The translations under genes and the position numbers were made by a program. A model generated the notes under the pieces. It was not told the DNA's origin. It saw nothing but the letters and a program-made list of their open reading frames with translations, and made no database searches. This document shows, piece by piece, positions 15,432-21,608 of a DNA stretch of 21,608 nucleotides. Position 1 is the first letter of the stretch, and the number at the start of each line of letters is the position of its first letter. Location of the stretch: assembly GCA_000438155.1 (NCBI GenBank), contig FR902944.1, forward strand, positions 9,644 through 31,251. The letters are read 5' to 3'. The DNA is from Firmicutes bacterium CAG:95. Its GTDB lineage: Bacteria > Bacillota > Clostridia > Lachnospirales > Lachnospiraceae.

Positions 15432-16511
15432 ATGGCTCAGTTTAAGGTGTATCAGGAGAATTATTCTGATGTTACTGTGGTATCCAATATTTTTATTGAT
15501 GAGTATATGAAAGAGGCAAACGATGCCCAGCTCAAGGTATATCTGTACCTTCTCCGCACCATGAGCGCGCACCTTCCGACAAGTGTGTCGGATATTGCGG
15601 ATCAGTTTAACCACACCGAGAAGGATGTCCTGCGTGCGTTAAAGTACTGGGAGAAGAATCGTCTGCTGGCTCTGGAGTATGACGATGCCAAGGTGCTTAC
15701 AGCAATCCGTCTGCTTGACGTTACAAAGAAAGCTCCCGATGAGGCTGCTCCTCTTGCACCGGTCGTACCGCTTTCTGCCGCACGCAAAGAAACACAGCGC
15801 CCTGCACCGGTTGAAGCTGAGGCAGAAGCACCGGCTCCCAATCCTTATGAGAAACCGGCTTATACCCTTGACCAGATCCGGGAATTCAAGGAAAAGGAAG
15901 ATACCTCCCAGCTTCTGTTCGTGGTAGAGCAGTACATCGGGAAGCCGCTGACGCCAACCGAAATGAAAACGATCCTGTTCTTTACGGACAGGCTGCATTT
16001 TTCCGAGGATCTGATTGATTATCTCATTCAGTACTGCGTAGAAAAGGGAAAGAAGGATTTCCGTTACATAGAAAAGGTCGCTGTCAGCTGGGCAGAGGAA
16101 GGCATTACATCTCCTAAGCAGGCTGCACGCGCTGCCAGAAAATATGACAAGACAGTCTATGATATTATGAAGGCCTTAGGCAAGTCAAGCAATCCGACGA
16201 AGGCCGAAGCGGATTATGTCATCAAATGGACGAAGGCTTTCAGCTTTACACAGGATATTATCTTAGAGGCCTGTGAGCGGACGGTCATGGCTACGGACAA
16301 GCACCGCTTTGAATATGCCGACAGTATCCTGAACAACTGGCATAAGAACGAGGTTCATCACAAGGCCGACATCCTTAAGCTCGATGATGCCTACAGCCAG
16401 AGCCGCCAGACTTCCGCAAAGTCTGTAAGAAATACCACCGCTTCTTTCAACCAGATGATGCGAAGCACCTATGACTTTGATGCTCTGGAAAAGGAGATCA
16501 TCAGCAACTAA
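15432..16511 (+). CDS. dnaD: DnaD-domain replication initiation protein
   Basis: Primosomal protein of 359 residues that helps load the replicative helicase. An N-terminal winged-helix domain (about 5-95) is joined by an Ala/Pro-rich linker (about 100-140) to two DnaB_2/DnaD C-terminal modules (about 144-222 and 240-305). Each ends in the YxxxIxxxW signature: YIEKVAVSW (212-220) and YADSILNNW (295-303). Tandem modules are a Clostridia-type arrangement; Bacillus DnaD has one. An in-frame ATG 27 nt upstream has no ribosome site, whereas the chosen one follows AAGGTTGGTG, though this too is weak. It is followed 20 nt later by the helicase-loader gene, which strongly supports the role. The symbol is by analogy. 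Confidence 0.9.
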   Translation: MAQFKVYQENYSDVTVVSNIFIDEYMKEANDAQLKVYLYLLRTMSAHLPTSVSDIADQFNHTEKDVLRALKYWEKNRLLALEYDDAKVLTAIRLLDVTKKAPDEAAPLAPVVPLSAARKETQRPAPVEAEAEAPAPNPYEKPAYTLDQIREFKEKEDTSQLLFVVEQYIGKPLTPTEMKTILFFTDRLHFSEDLIDYLIQYCVEKGKKDFRYIEKVAVSWAEEGITSPKQAARAARKYDKTVYDIMKALGKSSNPTKAEADYVIKWTKAFSFTQDIILEACERTVMATDKHRFEYADSILNNWHKNEVHHKADILKLDDAYSQSRQTSAKSVRNTTASFNQMMRSTYDFDALEKEIISN

Positions 16512-16531
16512 TTTTTGAGGGAGATTTTATC

Positions 16532-17497
16532 GTGGCACTCAGCAACGCACAATATCAGTCCATCATTCATGGATACGAAGTGACCCAGTTAAATAACCAC
16601 CGTATTATGGAGGAACGTCTCCAGGAGGTCAATTCCCACGTAGACGGTTTTAAGGAATTATCAGCTTCCATTGCTTCCGTTTCTGTTTCACAGGGGCGTA
16701 AGCTTTTAGAAGGGGATGATTCTGCACTTACAGACCTCCGTGATACGATCCGGCGTCTTTCCGGTATGAAACAGGAGCTTCTGGTAAATGCCGGTTATCC
16801 GGCCGATTACCTTGCTCCCATTTATACCTGTACGGACTGTCAGGACACCGGTTATTTACCGAACCGCGAGAAGTGCCACTGCTTCAAGCAGGCAATTATC
16901 CGTCTGCTTTATGAGCAGTCCGGATTAGAGAAATCTCTGTCTACTGAGAATTTTGACCATTTATCTTACGACTACTATGAAGGGGAGGCATTGGAGTGTT
17001 TCCGCCGTACAGTAGCCATCAGTAAAAATTTTATAGAAACTTTTGATTCAGACTATCATAATCTGTTTTTTTATGGTACAGTAGGTACGGGCAAGTCTTT
17101 CCTATCCAGTTGTATTGCCCGCGAGTTACTGGAAAGTGAACATTCTGTGGTATATATGAGTGCCATTCATCTTTTCGAAATACTTTCCAAAAGTATGTTT
17201 GATTATAAGAATAAAGAAGATCTTGCTGCTTATCATAAGGAGCTCTTTGATTGCGATTTATTAATCATTGACGATCTTGGTACCGAATACCCTACCAATG
17301 TGATCTCTTCCGTGTTCTTTTCCTTATTAAACGGAAGAAACATGGCACAGAAATCGACTATTATATCTACCAATCTTTCTTTTGAAGATGTGTCGAACCG
17401 TTACTCGGATCGTTCCTTTTCAAGGATTATGCAAAACTATATTGTATGTAAATTTACGGGGCCGGATATCCGGATTATTCAAAAAACTGCAAAGTAG
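16532..17497 (+). CDS. dnaC: DnaC/DnaI-type helicase loader ATPase
   Basis: AAA+ ATPase of 321 residues that loads the replicative DNA helicase onto DNA. The N-terminal helical part is followed by a zinc-binding cluster (Cys100, Cys103, Cys115, Cys117; CTDC...CHC), as in Bacillus DnaI. The AAA+ core has Walker A GTVGTGKS (182-189), Walker B LLIIDDLGTE (Asp247, Asp248), sensor-1 ISTN (278-281) and a probable arginine finger in SFSRI. The start codon is GTG, with GAGGGAG 8 nt upstream. Placement between dnaD and prs, 20 nt and 16 nt from its neighbours, indicates one operon. IstB, the transposon-linked relative, lacks this N-terminal zinc region, so IstB is unlikely. Confidence 0.93.
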   Translation: MALSNAQYQSIIHGYEVTQLNNHRIMEERLQEVNSHVDGFKELSASIASVSVSQGRKLLEGDDSALTDLRDTIRRLSGMKQELLVNAGYPADYLAPIYTCTDCQDTGYLPNREKCHCFKQAIIRLLYEQSGLEKSLSTENFDHLSYDYYEGEALECFRRTVAISKNFIETFDSDYHNLFFYGTVGTGKSFLSSCIARELLESEHSVVYMSAIHLFEILSKSMFDYKNKEDLAAYHKELFDCDLLIIDDLGTEYPTNVISSVFFSLLNGRNMAQKSTIISTNLSFEDVSNRYSDRSFSRIMQNYIVCKFTGPDIRIIQKTAK

Positions 17498-17513
17498 AAA
17501 GTGAGGTACCTTC

Positions 17514-18719
17514 ATGGCACAGCGTGAAGAAACGAGAAATCTTGAAACCATTCCCGTCGGTTCATTGGGAATCATTCCTTTGGAGGGATGCAAATCCCTT
17601 GGAGAAAAAGTGGATCATTATCTTGTAAAATGGCGTACCATCCGTGAAAGTGAGCACAAGGAAAGCCTTGCATTTGCAGGCTATCAGCGTGATTCCTATC
17701 TTCTGAAGGCGAAGGTTCCGCGTTTTGGTTCCGGAGAAGCCAAGGGAATTATTCTGGAGTCTGTCCGTGGTACCGATCTTTATCTTCTGGTTGATGTTGC
17801 AAACTACAGCCTGACCTATTCTCTGTGCGGCAGAGAGAATCATATGTCACCGGACGATCATTATCAGGATCTGAAGCGTATCATTGCCGCTGTTGGTGGA
17901 AAGGCCAGACGAATCACCGTTATCATGCCGTTCCTTTATGAAAGCAGACAGCATAAGCGTACCTCCCGCGAATCCTTGGACTGTGCCATCGCACTGCAGG
18001 AGCTTGTAAACATGGGTGTTGACAACATCATCACCTTTGATGCGCATGATCCGCGTGTCCAGAATGCGATTCCACTGCATGGTTTTGAAACAGTTCAGCC
18101 GACCTATCAGTTTATTAAGAGTCTTCTGAAGCATGTGAAGGATCTTAAGATTGATTCCGATCATATGATGGTAATCAGCCCCGATGAAGGCGGTATGGGA
18201 CGTGCTATTTATATGGCAAATGTACTGGGTCTTGACATGGGTATGTTCTATAAGCGCAGGGACTATACCAGAATTGTTGACGGACGTAATCCGATCGTTG
18301 CGCATGAATTCCTCGGCTCTTCCGTAGAGGGTAAGGATATGATCGTCATCGACGATATGATTTCCTCCGGTGAAAGTGTTCTGGAAGTAGCTGCCGGATT
18401 AAAGGAGAGAAAAGCAGGCAAGATTTTCATCTGTGCTACCTTCGGGTTGTTCACGAATGGATTGGAGCGTTTTGATAAGGCTTATGAAAACGGTCTGATC
18501 GATGGCGTAATCACTACGAATCTGATCTATCAGACTCCTGAATTACTGAGCCGGGAGTGGTATATTGATTGTGATATGAGTAAGTATATCGCATATCTGA
18601 TCGATACCCTGAATCATGATACATCCATCAGTGATCTGCTGAATCCGAATGAGCGTATTCAGACCCGTGCATCCTTGCACGGGTTTTGTTGTCTTCGATT
18701 GCCATGCCCTGTTATCTAA
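17514..18719 (+). CDS. prs: Ribose-phosphate pyrophosphokinase with a replaced C-terminus
   Basis: Makes PRPP from ribose-5-phosphate and ATP for purine, pyrimidine, His and Trp synthesis. It is the long PRPP synthetase form common in Lachnospiraceae, with ESVRGTDLYLLVDV, the TFDAHDPRVQ region, a flexible-loop segment YKRRDYTRIV and the PRPP-binding motif IVIDDMISSGES (277-287). GTGAGG lies 7 nt before the ATG. Native-like sequence ends at Gln383 (NPNERIQ). The next 18 residues to Ile401 are unrelated and Cys/Leu-rich, read through a terminator hairpin. The expected ending (SVVARYKNGELN then TAA) is found at 21549-21587, so the gene was split by an insertion. The catalytic parts are all upstream of the change, so activity may remain. 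Confidence 0.93.
   Translation: MAQREETRNLETIPVGSLGIIPLEGCKSLGEKVDHYLVKWRTIRESEHKESLAFAGYQRDSYLLKAKVPRFGSGEAKGIILESVRGTDLYLLVDVANYSLTYSLCGRENHMSPDDHYQDLKRIIAAVGGKARRITVIMPFLYESRQHKRTSRESLDCAIALQELVNMGVDNIITFDAHDPRVQNAIPLHGFETVQPTYQFIKSLLKHVKDLKIDSDHMMVISPDEGGMGRAIYMANVLGLDMGMFYKRRDYTRIVDGRNPIVAHEFLGSSVEGKDMIVIDDMISSGESVLEVAAGLKERKAGKIFICATFGLFTNGLERFDKAYENGLIDGVITTNLIYQTPELLSREWYIDCDMSKYIAYLIDTLNHDTSISDLLNPNERIQTRASLHGFCCLRLPCPVI
18601..18663 (+). repeat. Left copy of 63-bp prs direct repeat (candidate attL)
   Basis: Aligns to 21487-21549 with 59 of 63 positions identical; the last 40 bp (18624-18663) are exact. It is part of the prs coding sequence. The pair bounds a 2886-bp insertion. Confidence 0.85.
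18663..18690 (+). terminator. Rho-independent terminator inside the altered prs frame
   Basis: A 9-bp stem ACCCGTGCA/TGCACGGGT (18663-18671 with 18676-18684) with a TCCT loop, followed by TTTTGTT. It begins at the exact point where prs leaves its native sequence and lies about 30 nt before the new prs stop codon. Confidence 0.88.
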
Positions 18720-18809
18720 GAAAAACTCGGAAGAACCCAAAAGGCGTTCCCAGAATGACAGTTCCGGATTCGGGGTAGGCTGTGAGACAGGTTTGATTAG
18801 CAGTTATAT

Positions 18810-18953
18810 TTAATGTCTAGCATATTGGCTTATTATCTCCTGACGTACTTGTTCAGATGATAATTCTCCACTTGCAACAAGTATCATTTTATTAATAAAG
18901 TCTTTCGATACGTACATTTCTTCAACAGCCATTGTTGATGCAACATTTTTCAT
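18810..18953 (-). CDS. Short VbhA-like antitoxin candidate, orphan
   Basis: A 47-residue reading frame beginning MKNVASTMAVEEMYVS and ending with GELSSEQVRQEII and SQYARH. The pattern of an early small helical part with a MAVEE-like segment, then a GE[LI]s.eq..qeii..Y end, resembles VbhA-type antitoxins, the partners of Fic-domain AMPylating toxins. The similarity is by eye and modest. No ribosome site is evident and no Fic gene follows on the same strand; the next 90 bp lead to the prs junction. It may be a leftover of a toxin-antitoxin pair or a chance frame. Confidence 0.4.
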   Translation of the reverse strand: MKNVASTMAVEEMYVSKDFINKMILVASGELSSEQVRQEIISQYARH

Positions 18954-19102
18954 ATCAAGAAAAGTTTCTTTACTCTAAAGGGCTCAGTAGACTAACAACA
19001 ACTCGTCATCATGGAAAAATTATTGAACATGAAAATGGAGAATTAGCAACACGAATGAAATCAGATTGGAAGGGAGCATTGATGCAATATGGAATTGTTT
19101 AA
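18938..19102 (+). pseudogene. Unrecognised ORF remnant, 54 codons
   Basis: Reads through to TAA at 19100-19102, with a protein-like end (KIIEHENGELATRMKSDWKG). The first part is antisense to the VbhA-like ORF, and there is no ribosome site, so this is likely the C-terminal end of a truncated gene. I cannot name the family. Confidence 0.35.
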
Positions 19103-19229
19103 CAAATACAAAAATAAAAATTTCACATACCTCACAAACTATATAAATAGTTGCCTTTCTGATACTGAATATGCATTAACCGCAGAGGAATTATTATTAT
19201 CGTTTTCAAAAAGACGAAATCGTCCGTAA
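19089..19229 (+). pseudogene. Unrecognised 46-codon ORF overlapping the previous remnant
   Basis: Starts at an ATG inside the end of the preceding frame (14-bp overlap, as in translationally coupled genes). It reads MELFNKYKNKNFTYLTNYI and ends TAA at the left arm of the 65-bp dyad. It looks like the N-terminus of a longer protein cut short there. Family not recognised. Confidence 0.35.
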
Positions 19230-19285
19230 CATTTTGTTCTTAGGTCACTACGTAAAAGTGATATCCCCTCAAAACATTACGGACG
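19221..19285. repeat. 65-bp imperfect dyad
   Basis: 16-bp outer arms (19221-19236 with 19270-19285, two adjacent mismatches; CGTCCGTAA/TTACGGACG exact) and 5-bp inner arms TCACT/AGTGA (19245-19249 with 19257-19261), all centred on 19253. It could be a MITE-like element, a recombination or operator site, or an RNA hairpin. Confidence 0.6.
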
Positions 19286-19367
19286 AAGTTATATCTTTAA
19301 TCAAAAACTCTTATAAAAATTATTGCTAAGCAGCTTAAGCAGTAACCTCTAAAACATAATACTCTAC

Positions 19368-19430
19368 AATGTACGGCATCATGAAGTTTAAGTATTTACA
19401 AACCTCATGAATGCCGTATTGTTTTTCTTT
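19368..19430 (+). terminator. Terminator-like hairpin in the decayed region
   Basis: TACGGCAT/ATGCCGTA (19372-19379 with 19411-19418), continued inward by CATGA/TCATG and GTTT/AAAC, and followed on the plus strand by TTGTTTTTCTTT. It may have ended the remnant genes on the plus strand. Confidence 0.5.
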
Positions 19431-19631
19431 CCATGAAGAATAGAATTAATCGGCACCTAACATTACAAGCTTCGCAACAAGCCGTTGAATATTCTCTTAT
19501 GAAAAAATAGTTCCTCTCCAGATGGGGTTCTCAAATAATAATCAAGCTTGTTATTTGCCTTTTCGCTTTAATTCCGTTGATATCCTTAAAAGAATAATTT
19601 TTACCATATTCATGTCCTCCCATTTTGACAT

Positions 19632-19645
19632 AACTGATATCAGTT
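19632..19645. repeat. 14-bp perfect palindrome AACTGATATCAGTT
   Basis: It lies about 30 nt beyond the GH32 stop codon. There is no T-run, so it is not a standard terminator; it could be an operator or chance. Confidence 0.4.
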
Positions 19646-19676
19646 TATATTACTTTTGGGGGAATTCAATCACTAT

Positions 19677-21065
19677 TTATTTTATGGTTTTTGACAGGCC
19701 TGCATTTGTTACTGTCAGCGTTCCGTCTGTCACAAACAGACTGAGGGACTGGCCAACTTTCTGATAAAACCGTGTATTCAGAGCCACTCCATCCACATAG
19801 ATCGTTGCGATGGTGTCATCCAGGATCATTTGGATATGGTACTTCTTTCCTGCTTCCAGTCTGATGGGCCGTTCCAGTCCGATGTTCTGGATTGCTGGCC
19901 AGGGCATGTTGGGACTCTTTTCAAAACGGTAACGGTTTTCTTCTATATTAAATAAATACTGATAGCTCTGACCGGTCTCTTCGTTTTCATAAAAGCGAAG
20001 TCCAAAAGAGCGGGTGCCTTCGGAAAATTCCACATCCGCTTCAAAGCGGAACAGGTCTGTAGTATCATTGAAAAGTATCTGTTCCTGTCTGGCATAAGGG
20101 GTATCGATCACCATATCTTCCGCTTTCTCTCCCTCCTCAAAGGCATTCCATACAGTGTCGGGGATCCTGACGCCCAAGGTTCCGTCCTCTCTCTGATACA
20201 CCTCATGTGCCACAAATGTGCCTGCCCACTCGAAGTTTCCACGGTCATCGCAGCCCTCTTTCGTGGGAACCCAGCCAAACAGAATGCGTTGCCCGTTCAG
20301 GCAGAAGGTTCTGCCCGCATAGTAAGCACGTCCATCAAAAGCATCGTCCGCAGGAGCGATCCAGGGACCATCTAGACTTTTGCTCATCCGGTATACCATC
20401 TTATTTCCGTCACTGTATTCGGAAATAATGTGATACCACCAGTCACCGATCTGGAACAGATCCGGCATTTCATGCATGGTAAACAGGCCCGGTGCCCAGA
20501 AATCTCCCTCAAACTTCCAGTTTTTCAGGTCTTTGGAGGTAAACTTTACGGTACGTCCGGTCTGCTGTTCCTTGGGTCCGATCTTTCTAGTTCCCAAAAC
20601 CAGCAGGTATTCCTGTTTTTCCTCATTCCAGATCACGAAAGGATCCCGCCAGTCATCCGGGTCATAACCCTCCTGCGGTGTAAAAGTCAGCTTGTCCTGG
20701 GTCTTGGTCCAGTTCAGCAGATCATCGCTCTCCGCATGCATCAGCACCTGAGATGCCTTGCCTAGCTTTGGATAGTCCCGGTTGAATCCGGTATAAAAAA
20801 TGTGATACTTTCCCTCTGCTTCAAAAACGCTTCCTGCATAAATAAACTGATCCTGCTCCTCGTCGGTTCCCCGCGGGAGCGCTGTCCCTTTATCCTCATA
20901 GTGCACAAAATCAGAAGTCACCGCCAGATCCCAGCCAAAGGGTTCGCCAAACGGGCAGGGTTTTCTGGTATCTCTTTGGTGAAACAGATAAAACTGATCT
21001 CCTTTTCCAAAAGGCATGCAGTCGCCAAACCAGGTGTTTGGAAACTGATAGTATAACTTTGTCAT
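19677..21065 (-). CDS. Glycoside hydrolase family 32 beta-fructosidase, atypical
   Basis: Predicted to release fructose from sucrose, fructo-oligosaccharides or levan/inulin-type chains, 462 residues, no signal peptide, so cytoplasmic. The five-bladed catalytic domain (about 1-320) is followed by a beta-sandwich (about 330-462), the GH32 layout. The nucleophile region reads TWFGDCMPFG (Asp15) instead of the classical WMNDPNG; the RDP motif is WRDPF (Arg140-Asp141-Pro142); and the acid/base Glu199 is in EMPDLF rather than the EC form. All three acids are present. AGGAGG lies 8-9 nt before the ATG. It is the only intact metabolic gene in the island, and no transporter or fructokinase accompanies it. 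The divergent first motif leaves the exact substrate open. Confidence 0.88.
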   Translation of the reverse strand: MTKLYYQFPNTWFGDCMPFGKGDQFYLFHQRDTRKPCPFGEPFGWDLAVTSDFVHYEDKGTALPRGTDEEQDQFIYAGSVFEAEGKYHIFYTGFNRDYPKLGKASQVLMHAESDDLLNWTKTQDKLTFTPQEGYDPDDWRDPFVIWNEEKQEYLLVLGTRKIGPKEQQTGRTVKFTSKDLKNWKFEGDFWAPGLFTMHEMPDLFQIGDWWYHIISEYSDGNKMVYRMSKSLDGPWIAPADDAFDGRAYYAGRTFCLNGQRILFGWVPTKEGCDDRGNFEWAGTFVAHEVYQREDGTLGVRIPDTVWNAFEEGEKAEDMVIDTPYARQEQILFNDTTDLFRFEADVEFSEGTRSFGLRFYENEETGQSYQYLFNIEENRYRFEKSPNMPWPAIQNIGLERPIRLEAGKKYHIQMILDDTIATIYVDGVALNTRFYQKVGQSLSLFVTDGTLTVTNAGLSKTIK

Positions 21066-21139
21066 GAATTTTTCCTCCTGTTTTTTCGTTCAATATGTGG
21101 GACATTGCTCACTGTGACAATACTATTGCATCTGTACAA

Positions 21140-21154
21140 AGGTTGCGCAAACCT
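21140..21154. promoter_or_regulatory. CG-centred dyad upstream of GH32, LacI-type operator candidate
   Basis: AGGTTGCGCAAACCT: arms AGGTT/AACCT around GCGCA, with TTGCGCAA as an exact inner palindrome, 75 nt before the GH32 start. LacI-family sugar regulators often bind CG-centred dyads of this kind. No such regulator is encoded in the window. Confidence 0.4.
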
Positions 21155-21316
21155 AATTGACTGGCTAATGACAAGCCCGTAATATATCCATATTTATCTG
21201 ATTGATTTTCTACATATTTGCGTATAATAACATAATAACCATAGAAGAATCCAGGTAACTCTTTCCAAGTAGTCCTTCAATAAATATGTTTTCAGCACGC
21301 TCTCACTTCCATACTA

Positions 21317-21346
21317 AATGTACTATATTTATATTTTCATTGTCAA
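21317..21346 (-). promoter_or_regulatory. Candidate promoter reading toward GH32
   Basis: Minus strand TTGACA (perfect -35), 18-bp spacer, TACATT. The leader would be about 245 nt, so it may have served a lost gene; a closer but weaker start may overlap the dyad at 21140-21154. Confidence 0.45.
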
Positions 21347-21486
21347 TATATATATCTTTCTCGTTATATCCAGATTTACAGTAAATAGTCACAGTTACCA
21401 ATCCTCTTAATATAAAGCAGATTCAGCTCCTATACTAACCCCAAAAATGTTTCACCCACACAAAACAATTCAGAAATTGCTTCATA

Positions 21487-21587
21487 TTGATCCCCTGAAT
21501 AATGATACGTCCATCAGTGATCTGCTGAATCCGAATGAGCGTATTCAGAGTGTTGTGGCGAGATATAAGAATGGAGAGTTGAATTAA
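21487..21587 (+). pseudogene. prs: Displaced native 3' end of prs (right repeat copy, candidate attR)
   Basis: In frame this reads IDPLNNDTSISDLLNPN, then ERIQSVVARYKNGELN and TAA at 21585-21587. The first 63 bp repeat 18601-18663 with four differences; the remaining 38 bp are the normal-looking PRPP synthetase ending missing from the upstream gene. It has no start or promoter and is not expressed on its own. Confidence 0.85.
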
Positions 21588-21608
21588 TACAACACAAATC
21601 CGGAAGGT

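Larger units (their letters stand above)
18720..19676. other. Decayed, low-GC stretch of the island
   Basis: 957 bp without a normal-length gene. Contents: an antitoxin-like ORF (minus), two overlapping short ORFs (plus), a 65-bp dyad, a terminator-like hairpin and a 14-bp palindrome near the GH32 end. From about 19290 to 19670 all six frames are broken into short pieces. On the minus strand around 19335-19490 one frame reads as two protein-like segments separated by a single TAA, which suggests a gene remnant I cannot identify. Confidence 0.6.
21066..21486. other. Upstream region of the GH32 gene, right end of the island
   Basis: 421 bp, low-GC. It holds a dyad and a promoter candidate reading toward GH32. 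A frame on the minus strand around 21320-21420 encodes about 39 protein-like codons without a good start, possibly a gene remnant. No integrase fragment is recognised. Confidence 0.5.
18664..21549. mobile_element. Putative 2.9-kb integrated island splitting the 3' end of prs
   Basis: Bounded by direct repeats of the prs 3' coding region, with the displaced native prs ending on the right. The left third is low-GC and holds short, broken or orphan reading frames; the right part carries an intact GH32 gene. No integrase, transposase or terminal inverted repeats are seen, so it may be a deleted remnant or need an enzyme supplied in trans. Repeats within a host gene 3' end are typical of site-specific integration, but a duplication, rearrangement or assembly join could give a similar picture. 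Confidence 0.65.

Noticed and set aside
19221..19285. Integron attC site
   Set aside because: The ends lack the GTTRRRY and RYYYAAC core boxes.
19522..19764. Plus-strand open frame of 80 codons at the end of the GH32 gene
   Set aside because: Overlaps the GH32 3' end antisense, with no ribosome site and no protein-like motif.

Overview
The window looks like chromosome from a Gram-positive, spore-forming anaerobe, most probably a Lachnospiraceae member. The grounds are a paired GlgC/GlgD ADP-glucose pyrophosphorylase, SpoVG, a DnaD-domain protein beside a DnaC/DnaI-type helicase loader, a long (~395-residue) PRPP synthetase, Firmicute-type Shine-Dalgarno sequences and sigma-A promoters. This is inference from gene content; no rRNA or other direct marker is present. 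I see no tRNA, rRNA or CRISPR.

Layout. 1-13348 lies almost entirely on the minus strand. Reading with transcription (right to left): glgC-glgD (glycogen synthesis), spoVG with a strong terminator, a DUF6110-like small protein plus an unusual P1B-type metal ATPase, a hairpin, pth-mfd, then a phosphate-type block of Na/Pi cotransporter, PhoP-like response regulator and PhoR-like kinase. The kinase frame is broken by an in-frame TGA 6 codons from the window edge. The 457-bp gap 13349-13805 carries divergent promoters for glgC and murC. On the plus strand, murC and its terminator are followed by dnaD - dnaC - prs, a replication-initiation plus PRPP operon, preceded by a tandem cluster of DnaA-box-like 9-mers.

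The most unusual region is the 3' end of prs. At 18663 the gene departs from its expected sequence. The missing native 3' end (encoding a short tail ending ...KNGELN and TAA) lies 2886 bp downstream at 21487-21587, behind a 63-bp near-perfect copy of the prs sequence. Between the copies is a low-GC, decayed stretch (small antitoxin-like ORF, overlapping ORF remnants, long dyads) and an intact GH32 beta-fructosidase gene. This looks like an integrated element with gene-end attachment sites, but no integrase is visible. The left copy runs straight into a terminator hairpin that lies inside the altered prs reading frame, upstream of its new stop codon.

Most genes are housekeeping and can be named with confidence. 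The uncertain parts are the metal substrate of the ATPase, the decayed genes in the island, and the function of the DnaA-box cluster.
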